In this document: piece by piece, positions 5,414 through 11,357 of the stretch
How the letters are laid out: each line of letters opens with the position of its first letter
Position numbering within the stretch: the stretch's first letter is position 1
Source of the DNA: CAYJGN01 sp964369635
GTDB lineage: Bacteria; Bacillota; Clostridia; Oscillospirales; Ruminococcaceae
Reading direction: 5' to 3'
NCBI GenBank assembly: GCA_964369635.1
Contig: CAYJGN010000056.1
Location: 1 to 11,369 of the forward strand
Length of the DNA: 11,369 nucleotides
Notes under the pieces: model-generated
Told to the model about the DNA's origin: nothing
Database searches by the model: none
The model's input: only the letters and a program-made list of their open reading frames with translations
Position numbers and translations under genes: made by a program

Positions 5414-7372
5414 ATGAAAGATAACGAATATTATATCCCAAAAGACCCCCTGCAACCGATTGAGTTTGAAAACCAAACTCTCGATGCAATTGGGACAACA
5501 ATACCAAAAAAAGCAAATGAAGCTGCCGAAAAGCGCAAAAAACGCAAGAAACGCGAGGGTATGAGCAGAAACGTCGCCCTTTTGCTGAGCGCTGTTGCGG
5601 TTGGTATTGTTGCTGTGTCGGCATTTTCAGCACCGAGCACTCCGATGACTGATTCCACAGGAACAGTTGGAATGCCTGACCCACTTGCAGTTTTTTGGAT
5701 AGGTAGTTGGGAGGGTCCAAATGGGACGACTTTAGAAATCGACTTTGACCATAATATGGCACTTACCCGAAATGGAGAGTTAACCGTTTATACTGGAACG
5801 GAGTATCTTGATGGTATTCACGGACATGCGCTCGATATCCCCCAGGAGGGAGATTACCCGACATCACAAATTGTTGTATCAGTAAATGAAAGAAACTTTG
5901 GGACTGATAGTTTAGCTGTTTACCTTGTGGGTTCTTCTGGTGAGCGCACCTCACTTGGTGATTTTCGCCGTGTGACTGACCACTACTGGGTTGATATTTG
6001 GCAGGCAGGCGATGGCTCGCAGATTACCATTCACTCCGATTACTCGGTAACTATTAAAAATACACTTGGAGAAGTTAGCGAATTTGATATGTATTCAATA
6101 TACAATATCTACCATTATTCTGAAGGTGAAGACTCCGATGGCAATACTCTCACATTGGAATCCCGTGCCTCCACTATGGACAGTATTGTGCTAACCTTCA
6201 AATATGAAGATGGAACATTTTTAGATAATCGTTCTAATACTTACTATTACAGAGTTTCTGATGAACAGATAAGTTGGTGGGTTGGTACCTGGAAACCGCT
6301 AAACGAAAATATCAATACAGAGTTTCAAATTAATAACGATATGTCTGTTACCTATTATAAGGGTGGCGAGTTTGTTATGTATCTCGGTAAGCTCTTTGAG
6401 ATAGGTGATATTTTCACTTCGGGCGGAGGATTTTTAACAGGTGACCGCCACTATTTAGAGGCAGTTACCTATGACCACAATACTATGTTTGCAGAGTTTA
6501 TGCTTAATGGTGAGCATATATTTGCACCGACCGAGTTTTATAGAGTTGATGAGCAAATCGTTGAGCCAACTCCACAGCCGCCAAATCCTCCGCAACTTGA
6601 TACAGATTGGGTTGGAACATGGGAAGACCAAGACGGTAGGCAGATTGTTATTTATGATGATTACAGTGCATTATTCACCGATACAGACGGTACCACAGAA
6701 ATCTTTAACGCATCTGCTAACTACCCAGATAGCTATACCGCCAGAACTATAAGCACTGGAGCTGATGGAAATTTAGTCGATGAGATTCAGGCATATGCTG
6801 TAAATAATGAGACTATATCGGTCGGTTTATCAATCGATAGTCTAAATATATTTACTACCGAATTTTTCCATCGTGTCGGCGATGCACCACAACTACCTGA
6901 GCCACCACCTGAGGTTTTAACTGATATGCAGTGGAGCTTTGATGCTCCGTGGGCCGGTATATGGGAAGGTAGCAACGATGAAACCGGCGCTCCGATAACA
7001 ATAGCTGTACTCGCAACCTCCACCGAGCCATACACCGTTATGTTTATCGAACATCGACCGAGCATGTCCCCTGCTGATTATGATGATAATTATAGTGCTA
7101 CCGCTTTTATAAATGAGGGATTTGCAACGGTTACCGCCGAAACTGTCCGCTCAACTGGGAACCGGTATTTTGTTGATAGCACTGGTGAATTGATTTCAAA
7201 CAGCTATGCCGGAGAAGATACCTACACCCTATCGGGCGACACTATGACCTACCGAACTGGGACTTCATCGCAAAATTTGTTCAGCGACTATACCCTAACA
7301 AGGGTGAGCAGTAGCGAAGAGGAAATTCGCGAAAAATGGATAGAGTTTATGACGGCAAAAGTAATCCAGTAA
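5414..7372 (+). CDS. Membrane-anchored surface protein with five W-x-G-x-W repeat domains
   Basis: The 652-residue protein has a cytoplasmic N-terminus with a strongly basic run (KRKKRKKRE, 40-48) and one membrane helix at about 53-72, which leaves about 580 residues outside by the positive-inside rule. The outside part contains five degenerate repeats. Each opens with a W-x-x-x-W box (95-99, 192-196, 289-293, 399-403, 513-517) and closes with an aromatic-x-RV box ending near 187, 281, 378, 488 and 631. Repeats 1-4 also share an Asp about 13-17 residues after the first Trp, in contexts such as HSDYSVT and NNDMSVT. Proline-rich linkers separate repeats 3/4 (PTPQPPNPP) and 4/5 (PEPPPE). The alternating hydrophobic pattern suggests small beta-barrels, lipocalin-like at most. 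No enzyme motif is seen. The ribosome site is weak, so coupling to the upstream channel gene is likely. Function unknown. Confidence 0.85.
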   Translation: MKDNEYYIPKDPLQPIEFENQTLDAIGTTIPKKANEAAEKRKKRKKREGMSRNVALLLSAVAVGIVAVSAFSAPSTPMTDSTGTVGMPDPLAVFWIGSWEGPNGTTLEIDFDHNMALTRNGELTVYTGTEYLDGIHGHALDIPQEGDYPTSQIVVSVNERNFGTDSLAVYLVGSSGERTSLGDFRRVTDHYWVDIWQAGDGSQITIHSDYSVTIKNTLGEVSEFDMYSIYNIYHYSEGEDSDGNTLTLESRASTMDSIVLTFKYEDGTFLDNRSNTYYYRVSDEQISWWVGTWKPLNENINTEFQINNDMSVTYYKGGEFVMYLGKLFEIGDIFTSGGGFLTGDRHYLEAVTYDHNTMFAEFMLNGEHIFAPTEFYRVDEQIVEPTPQPPNPPQLDTDWVGTWEDQDGRQIVIYDDYSALFTDTDGTTEIFNASANYPDSYTARTISTGADGNLVDEIQAYAVNNETISVGLSIDSLNIFTTEFFHRVGDAPQLPEPPPEVLTDMQWSFDAPWAGIWEGSNDETGAPITIAVLATSTEPYTVMFIEHRPSMSPADYDDNYSATAFINEGFATVTAETVRSTGNRYFVDSTGELISNSYAGEDTYTLSGDTMTYRTGTSSQNLFSDYTLTRVSSSEEEIREKWIEFMTAKVIQ

Positions 7373-7427
7373 CTGCTTTATCTATAAGAACCTTACCTTT
7401 TCTACTCAGAAATTGCACAAACATTTT

Positions 7428-7459
7428 AGGGACTATCTTTTATGATAGTCCCTATTTTT
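7428..7459 (+). terminator. Strong terminator of the mscS operon
   Basis: A perfect 10-bp stem AGGGACTATC/GATAGTCCCT (7428-7437 with 7444-7453) closes a 6-base loop and is followed by ATTTTTA. It lies 56 bases past the stop of the repeat-protein gene. Confidence 0.9.
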
Positions 7460-7590
7460 ATGTTTATTTTTGTAGTTGATTTTTCGGTCGGTACATTCTA
7501 TCTTTTCAGCGGCTTTTTCTTCAAAACTTTCCCTGTATCATCCACTGCAACTATAATTTTGTTTAATATCAGCTATATTTCCGTCCTCGG
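7460..7590. other. Gene-free stretch before the repeat region
   Basis: No supported gene lies here. A leftward frame from 7588 to 7433 reads like protein but contains an in-frame stop and has no start or ribosome site (listed among rejected items). No promoter was recognised. Confidence 0.5.
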
Positions 7591-7749
7591 TGGTCACTTT
7601 GTTTTACTCTCAAATTCTCACCACCGCACAGTGAAAACTTCGTTTTGCTCTCAAATTCTTACCGCACAGTGATGGCTTCGTTTTGCTTTTAGATTCCAAC
7701 CACCGCACAGTGATGGCTTCATTTTGCTTTTAGATTCCAACCACCGCAC
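7591..7749. repeat. Tandem repeats of a roughly 40-bp unit
   Basis: Three copies lie head to tail: 7621-7660, 7661-7699 and 7700-7740 (40, 39 and 41 bp). The shared core is CCGCACAGTG, then CTTC(G/A)TTTTGCT, then AGATTCCAA or AAATTCTTA. A diverged partial copy precedes them (7591-7620), and the first 8 bases of another (CCACCGCA) follow before the sequence breaks into the cloverleaf. The last two full copies differ mainly by one base and two missing bases, so the expansion looks recent. No reading frame is conserved across the copies, since unit lengths differ and are not multiples of three throughout. Confidence 0.85.
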
Positions 7750-7831
7750 CGCCCGCAGCGTCGGTTTTTCAAAACCGACGTATCGCCATATAATGGCGAC
7801 AAACGCACGATAGTGCGTTTGCTGCGGGCGG
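7749..7831. repeat. Cloverleaf-forming palindromic element
   Basis: The ends are perfect 11-bp inverted repeats, CCGCCCGCAGC (7749-7759) and GCTGCGGGCGG (7821-7831). Between them are three perfect hairpins in a row: 7760-7768 with 7771-7779 (9 bp), 7783-7789 with 7793-7799 (7 bp, 3-base loop) and 7801-7808 with 7813-7820 (8 bp, GATA loop). Only four bases of the junction are left unpaired. This four-way fold is possible for RNA of either strand and for extruded DNA. It is more GC-rich than its surroundings and is not coding. It could be a small structured RNA or a small non-autonomous repeat element; the fold itself is read directly from the sequence. Confidence 0.85.
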
Positions 7832-7930
7832 CGTATCGCGTTACAGCAGTCATCCTACAGCGAATATCGTGCTTTATACAGCGTACAACGGGCACAACAC
7901 TGCTATATATTCCCCATCTCTTATTCATTC

Positions 7931-7963
7931 TAAAAATAAAAAGGGGCAGCAAAGCCACCCCTT
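7931..7963 (-). terminator. Intrinsic terminator of the PTPS-family gene
   Basis: Read leftward, AAGGGG pairs with CCCCTT (7958-7963 with 7941-7946). The stem is extended by two G-T pairs and two G-C pairs around a short loop, then followed by TTTTATTTTTA. It lies 28 bases past the stop of the PTPS-family gene. Confidence 0.85.
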
Positions 7964-7991
7964 AAATATCTTTATAATTCCTATTGAACTA

Positions 7992-8555
7992 TTATTTCTT
8001 ATAGCCGCATTTTGGGCATACGCCATTTTCATCAAGCGCTATTCCGCAAAGAGGACATCTGTCAATATGATTATCAGGCTCATATACTTCTGATGCCGCA
8101 TTAACACCACTTGTGAATGTTATTTTTGCTATATTCAGCTTGTCTTTAAGTAGTGAGTGAACAATCTTTATCATCCCCTCAACTGTCATAGTCTCTTTTG
8201 TAACAACAAGTCTACAATCGGGATATGCAGTTGCAAGCTCTGATTTGAATGCCTCACCTTTCATCGTATTTTGCGGTGTACCATCTTTAACGCCCGTCTC
8301 TTCATAAACTTTTAAAATTGCAGGTAGAAGCGGGTCATCCTCACGCAAAACGAGCGCATGGTCAAAGTTTTGCAAAACATCCCAAGCAGTTTTTTTAATC
8401 TCATTACATGGAAATACCATATTAACCCCAGGATTTACTGTATCTTCAACTTCAATTGTCAGATATCCTGTATGACCATGCAGATACTGCGCCTCTCCTT
8501 TAAACCCATAAAACCTATGTGCATACTGTAAATCAAATGTTGTGTAGCTTCTCAT
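7992..8555 (-). CDS. PTPS/QueD-family protein with C-terminal zinc ribbon and no catalytic Cys
   Basis: The 187-residue protein belongs to the 6-pyruvoyl-tetrahydropterin/6-carboxy-tetrahydropterin synthase family. The metal-binding histidines are His13 (YAHRF), His26 and His28 (LHGH). An Asp-His pair in FDHALVL (65-66) matches the catalytic DH, and Glu156 lies near the end of the fold. In QueD the catalytic Cys stands four residues before HGH; here that position is Ala22, with Glu21 next to it and no Cys nearby. The PTPS-III subgroup uses Glu instead of Cys, so a 6-hydroxymethyl-dihydropterin-forming (folate) role is possible. Residues 167-183 (C-x2-C ... C-x2-C) add a zinc ribbon absent from QueD, and the protein is about 65 residues longer than QueD. 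No queC, queE or folate genes are nearby. The ATG has AGGAGGG 5 bases upstream. Confidence 0.85.
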   Translation of the reverse strand: MRSYTTFDLQYAHRFYGFKGEAQYLHGHTGYLTIEVEDTVNPGVNMVFPCNEIKKTAWDVLQNFDHALVLREDDPLLPAILKVYEETGVKDGTPQNTMKGEAFKSELATAYPDCRLVVTKETMTVEGMIKIVHSLLKDKLNIAKITFTSGVNAASEVYEPDNHIDRCPLCGIALDENGVCPKCGYKK

Positions 8556-8592
8556 CTTGACCCTCCTAATTTTTAATAATTTGACAACATAG

Positions 8593-8623
8593 GTAATTAT
8601 ATTAGTTTAGTAATATAATTTAC
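8593..8623. promoter_or_regulatory. Inverted repeat in the leader of the PTPS-family gene
   Basis: GTAATTATATTA (8593-8604) pairs with TAATATAATTTAC (8611-8623) around a 6-base loop with one bulged base. It lies within the predicted transcript leader. It may be an operator or an RNA hairpin; it does not match the preQ1 or other riboswitch consensus I know. Confidence 0.4.
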
Positions 8624-8640
8624 TATTATTGTTTGATTAC

Positions 8641-8669
8641 AGTATAAATCAACAGTAAAACAAAGTCAA
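8641..8669 (-). promoter_or_regulatory. Promoter of the PTPS-family gene
   Basis: Read leftward: TTGACT (8664-8669), a 17-base spacer and TATACT (8641-8646). This gives a leader of about 80 bases to the ATG at 8555. It is the best sigma-A match in the region. Confidence 0.6.
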
Positions 8670-8681
8670 TAATGATTATTA
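8667..8681. promoter_or_regulatory. Fur-family-like box overlapping the promoter
   Basis: CAATAATGATTATTA contains a perfect 13-base palindrome, AATAATGATTATT (8668-8680). On the minus strand it matches the 7-1-7 Fur-type consensus TGATAATNATTATCA at 11 of 14 defined positions. It overlaps the -35 element, so a bound repressor would block transcription. The AT-rich background raises the chance of a random match. Confidence 0.35.
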
Positions 8682-8937
8682 TTTATGTAGAATATTACAG
8701 TATTTATGCTATTTGTTTGTTTATTAATTTTATAAACAAACTATTAGATACATTATGTAAACTTACTTTTTAACCGCTTTTTTCGCACTAACCTATTCTT
8801 TTAACGACTTATATCATCAGTAAATCGTTTTTGTTTATTCTCTTAATAATTTCATATTGCTATATATTAATAAAAACAGCGGTTACAACATGGTCTCTTT
8901 TTGACGATAAACAAAGCTAATAACCTATCATTTTTTT
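8682..8937. other. Gene-free AT-rich stretch
   Basis: No credible gene is seen on either strand between the PTPS promoter and the alpha-operon terminator. It contains an inverted repeat at 8715-8741 and a spaced pair TAACCGC/GCGGTTA (8771-8777 and 8879-8885). Confidence 0.55.
8715..8741. repeat. Perfect 10-bp inverted repeat
   Basis: GTTTGTTTAT (8715-8724) and ATAAACAAAC (8732-8741) are exact complements with a 7-base spacer. There is no T-run beyond simple AT-richness and no nearby gene end, so it does not look like a terminator. It lies about 45 bases upstream of the PTPS promoter. Confidence 0.5.
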
Positions 8938-8973
8938 AAATAAAAAAAGAGCTGGAAAATTCCAACTCTTTTT
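8938..8973 (-). terminator. Terminator of the alpha operon
   Basis: The stem pairs 8944-8951 with 8966-8973 and, after one mismatch, 8953-8957 with 8960-8964. Read leftward it ends in a run of seven T's and further T's. It lies 7 bases past the rplQ stop and closes the rpsK-rpsD-rpoA-rplQ transcript. A run of T's on the other strand makes it potentially bidirectional. Confidence 0.85.
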
Positions 8974-8979
8974 ATATAG

Positions 8980-9312
8980 CTATATAAGCTCTAAAATTGC
9001 CATTTCAGCAGCATCGCCGCGTCTTGGGCCTATTTTAGTGATTCTTGTGTACCCACCGTTTTTATCTGCATACTGCAGCGATGTTATGTCGATAAGCTTT
9101 TTCGCTACATCTTCTTTTGTGATGTATGAGAAAACCTGTCTCTTTGCATGTAGGGTACCTTTTTTTGCAACTGTTATCATTTTTTCAGCTTCGTTGCGAA
9201 CTTCTTTTGCTCTTGTTACAGTTGTCTCTATCTTGCCATTCTCGATAAGATAGGTAACCATAGCACGAAGCATAGCAATTCTCGCATCGGTAGCTCTACC
9301 AAGTTTACGCAT
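8980..9312 (-). CDS. rplQ: 50S ribosomal protein L17
   Basis: The 110-residue product starts MRKLGRATDARIAMLRAM and carries IETTVTRAKEVRNEAEKMIT and GGYTRITKIGPRRGDAAEMA, all standard for bacterial L17. It is a component of the large ribosomal subunit near the exit tunnel. It is slightly shorter than E. coli L17 (127) because it lacks the C-terminal tail, as in many Firmicutes. The ATG is preceded by AGGAGT at 8 bases. It is the last gene of the alpha operon, 18 bases after rpoA and just before the terminator. The stop codon lies inside a 16-bp perfect palindrome (8972-8987). Confidence 0.97.
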   Translation of the reverse strand: MRKLGRATDARIAMLRAMVTYLIENGKIETTVTRAKEVRNEAEKMITVAKKGTLHAKRQVFSYITKEDVAKKLIDITSLQYADKNGGYTRITKIGPRRGDAAEMAILELI

Positions 9313-9330
9313 TTAATTACACTCCTAACG

Positions 9331-10281
9331 CTATTTGTCTTCACTGACGAGGTTAAAACCAAGACCGCGTAGTTTCGAGAGAACCTCTTCGAAAGACTTA
9401 CGCCCTAAGTTACGAACCTTCATCATGTCTTCTTCAGACTTGTTAATCAAGTCCTCGACGGTGTTTATGCCAGCTCTCTTCAAACAGTTGAAACTACGAA
9501 CTGAAAGATCGAGCTCTTCAATAGTCATCTCTAAAACTTTGCTGTTATCTTTATCGTCTTTCTCTATCATAATCTCGGTAGTACCGATTTCTTCTGATAG
9601 ATTAACAAAAAGATTTAAATGTTCACAAAGAACCTTTGCAGAGAGCGAAACAGCTTCTTTGGCATTAATAGTGCCGTCAGTATAGACATCAAGTGTCAGC
9701 TTATCAAAGTCTGTTATCTGTCCTACACGGGTATTTTCAACTGTATAGTTGACTTTATAGACAGGTGAATAGATGCTGTCAACAGGGATAACACCTATAA
9801 TATTCGCTGATGCCTGCTTATTTTTCTCTGCGGTAACATATCCGCGGCCACTACCAAGTGTTAGCTTCATAGAAAGCTTTGCACCCTCGGCAAGAGTTGC
9901 GATATGGGTATCGGGCTTTAATATCTCAACCTCGGAATCGGCTTTTATACTGCCCGCCGTAACGACACAAGGCCCCTCGGCATTTATATAAACCGTTTTT
10001 GTTCCCTCGCAGAAAAGCTTAGCTCTGATAGCTTTGATATTAAGAATAATATCGGTGACATCTTCTTTAACTCCGGGAACAGTCGAGAACTCGTGCAGTA
10101 TGCCGTCAATGCTGACAGCGGTAACTGCAACGCCCGGAAGCGATGATAGTAGAACTCTGCGGAGACTGTTTCCGAGAGTTGTTCCGTAACCGCGCTCAAG
10201 CGGCTCGATCACAAAACGACCAAAAGATCCGTCCTCATTAATTTCTGCTGTTTCGATATTGGGTTTTTCTATCTCTATCAT
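9331..10281 (-). CDS. rpoA: DNA-directed RNA polymerase alpha subunit
   Basis: The 316-residue protein has the usual length and both domains. The N-terminal assembly domain (about 1-230) includes FVIEPLERGYGTTLGNSLRR, the dimer and beta-contact region. A charged linker follows at about 230-248. The C-terminal domain (about 250-312) includes LSVRSFNCLKRAGI, where Arg262, Asn265 and Cys266 match the DNA-contacting residues of E. coli Arg265, Asn268 and Cys269, and NLGRKSFEEV at 291-300. It contacts UP elements and activators and nucleates polymerase assembly. The ATG at 10281 has GGGAGGG about 7 bases upstream. It sits between rpsD and rplQ in the conserved alpha operon order. Confidence 0.98.
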   Translation of the reverse strand: MIEIEKPNIETAEINEDGSFGRFVIEPLERGYGTTLGNSLRRVLLSSLPGVAVTAVSIDGILHEFSTVPGVKEDVTDIILNIKAIRAKLFCEGTKTVYINAEGPCVVTAGSIKADSEVEILKPDTHIATLAEGAKLSMKLTLGSGRGYVTAEKNKQASANIIGVIPVDSIYSPVYKVNYTVENTRVGQITDFDKLTLDVYTDGTINAKEAVSLSAKVLCEHLNLFVNLSEEIGTTEIMIEKDDKDNSKVLEMTIEELDLSVRSFNCLKRAGINTVEDLINKSEEDMMKVRNLGRKSFEEVLSKLRGLGFNLVSEDK

Positions 10282-10326
10282 TTATAACCCTCCCTTTAAT
10301 ATACGAAATCCATAAATCATTATAGA

Positions 10327-10926
10327 TTATTTCGAGTACAACTCAACAATTAGCTGCTCTTCAACTTCATAGTCGATATCAGCGCGGTTTGGTAGTCTTG
10401 AAACTTTAGCTGATAGCTCGTCTTTATTCATATCAAGCCATAGCGGTACAACTCTACCTCTGTTTGTCTCTGTTATCTCTTTGAATTTAGGGCTCTTTTT
10501 GCTCTTCTCACGAAGCGAGATAACATCTTCAATCGAAACTTTGAACGATGGGATATCAACTCTCTTACCGTTTACTGAGAAGTGGCCGTGTGAAACGAGC
10601 TGGCGGCTCTCACGACGAGTGCTTGCAAGACCCATTCTGAATACAACATTATCAAGTCTTCTCTCGCATGAAACAAGTAGGTTTTCACCAACAAGACCTG
10701 ATTTCTTCTGAGCAAGCTCAAACTGATGACGGAACTGCTTCTCGAGAATACCATAGATAAATTTAACCTTCTGTTTCTCTTTTAGCTGCAAACCGTACTC
10801 GCTGAGTTTTCTTCTTCTGTTTCCCTGCTCTTGATTTCTTTTTGTCTGCTTATCAATACCCATAACCATTGGGCTAATTCCTAAAGCTTTACATCTTTTA
10901 AGTATTGGTTGTTTATTAACTGCCAT
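10327..10926 (-). CDS. rpsD: 30S ribosomal protein S4, zinc-free type
   Basis: The 199-residue protein has the S4 core (RRRKLSEYGLQLKEKQK, FIYGILEKQFRHQFE) and the S4 RNA-binding domain with RRLDNVVFRMGLASTRRESR and SHGHFSVNGKRVDIPSF (about 90-155). It initiates 30S assembly on 16S rRNA and in many bacteria represses its own operon. The N-terminus (MAVNKQPILKRCKALGIS) has one Cys (12) instead of the four zinc ligands of the C-plus type, so it is a C-minus form as in many Clostridia. The start is the ATG at 10926 with AGGAGGTG 5 bases upstream. A longer frame to 10977 would overlap rpsK and add residues unlike S4. Confidence 0.97.
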   Translation of the reverse strand: MAVNKQPILKRCKALGISPMVMGIDKQTKRNQEQGNRRRKLSEYGLQLKEKQKVKFIYGILEKQFRHQFELAQKKSGLVGENLLVSCERRLDNVVFRMGLASTRRESRQLVSHGHFSVNGKRVDIPSFKVSIEDVISLREKSKKSPKFKEITETNRGRVVPLWLDMNKDELSAKVSRLPNRADIDYEVEEQLIVELYSK

Positions 10927-10931
10927 TATTA

Positions 10932-10939
10932 CACCTCCT
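10932..10939 (-). promoter_or_regulatory. Ribosome binding site that fixes the rpsD start
   Basis: AGGAGGTG read leftward, 5 bases before the ATG at 10926. It would be inside the coding region of the longer frame, so the shorter start is chosen. Confidence 0.9.
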
Positions 10940-10946
10940 ATATTAA

Positions 10947-11342
10947 TTATACACGTCTTCTTTTCGGAGGACGGCAACCGTTGTGTGGAACGGGGGTAAT
11001 GTCTTTAATCATGCTAATTTCAAGACCTGCTGACTGAAGCGCACGAATAGCAGCCTCACGTCCAGGACCCGGTCCCTTAACATAAACTTCAACTGTACGA
11101 AGTCCATGCTCCATAGCAGCTTTAGCAGCTGTTTCTGCAGCGCTCTGAGCGGCAAACGGAGTTGATTTTTTACTACCACGGAATCCAAGTCCACCTGCAC
11201 TTGACCAAGAGAGGACATTGCCCTGGACATCCGACATAGTAACTATTGTGTTGTTAAAAGTTGACTGAATGTGTGCTGCACCACGCTCGATATTTTTCTT
11301 CTCGCGGCGGCGACGAACAGTCTTTTTTGCTGTTTTAGCCAT
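10947..11342 (-). CDS. rpsK: 30S ribosomal protein S11
   Basis: The 131-residue product is the usual length. Family segments are AHIQSTFNNTIVTMSDVQGN, the SSAGGLGFRGSKKSTPFAAQ loop, VYVKGPGPGREAAIRAL and the C-terminal DITPVPHNGCRPPKRRRV. It belongs to the small-subunit platform and contacts the mRNA exit region near the 3' end of 16S rRNA. The ATG has AAGGAGGA about 9 bases upstream, directly after the rpsM stop. The gap to rpsD is 20 bases. Confidence 0.98.
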   Translation of the reverse strand: MAKTAKKTVRRRREKKNIERGAAHIQSTFNNTIVTMSDVQGNVLSWSSAGGLGFRGSKKSTPFAAQSAAETAAKAAMEHGLRTVEVYVKGPGPGREAAIRALQSAGLEISMIKDITPVPHNGCRPPKRRRV

Positions 11343-11357
11343 ATTCTAATGTCCTCC

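Noticed and set aside
7433..7588. A leftward protein-like frame (begins EDGNIADIKQNYS, ends NRDYHKR) with one in-frame stop, possibly a gene relic.
   Set aside because: It has no start or ribosome site, its end overlaps the mscS-operon terminator stem, and it is only 52 codons including the internal stop. It is compatible with chance, so not called as a pseudogene.
7591..7749. CRISPR array, suggested by regular repeats of about 40 bp.
   Set aside because: The repeats are directly adjacent with no unique spacers, and no cas genes are in the window.
7749..7831. tRNA gene, suggested by the cloverleaf and near-tRNA length.
   Set aside because: The loops are 2-4 bases instead of 7, there is no T-loop or D-loop consensus, and the acceptor stem is 11 bp.
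7719..7958. A leftward open frame across the repeats and the cloverleaf.
   Set aside because: It is open only because of the repeat composition; it has no ribosome site and its sequence is the translated inverted repeats.
10927..10977. Extended N-terminus of RpsD (17 extra residues).
   Set aside because: It overlaps rpsK, includes the AGGAGGTG ribosome site, and S4 homologues start at MAVNK.
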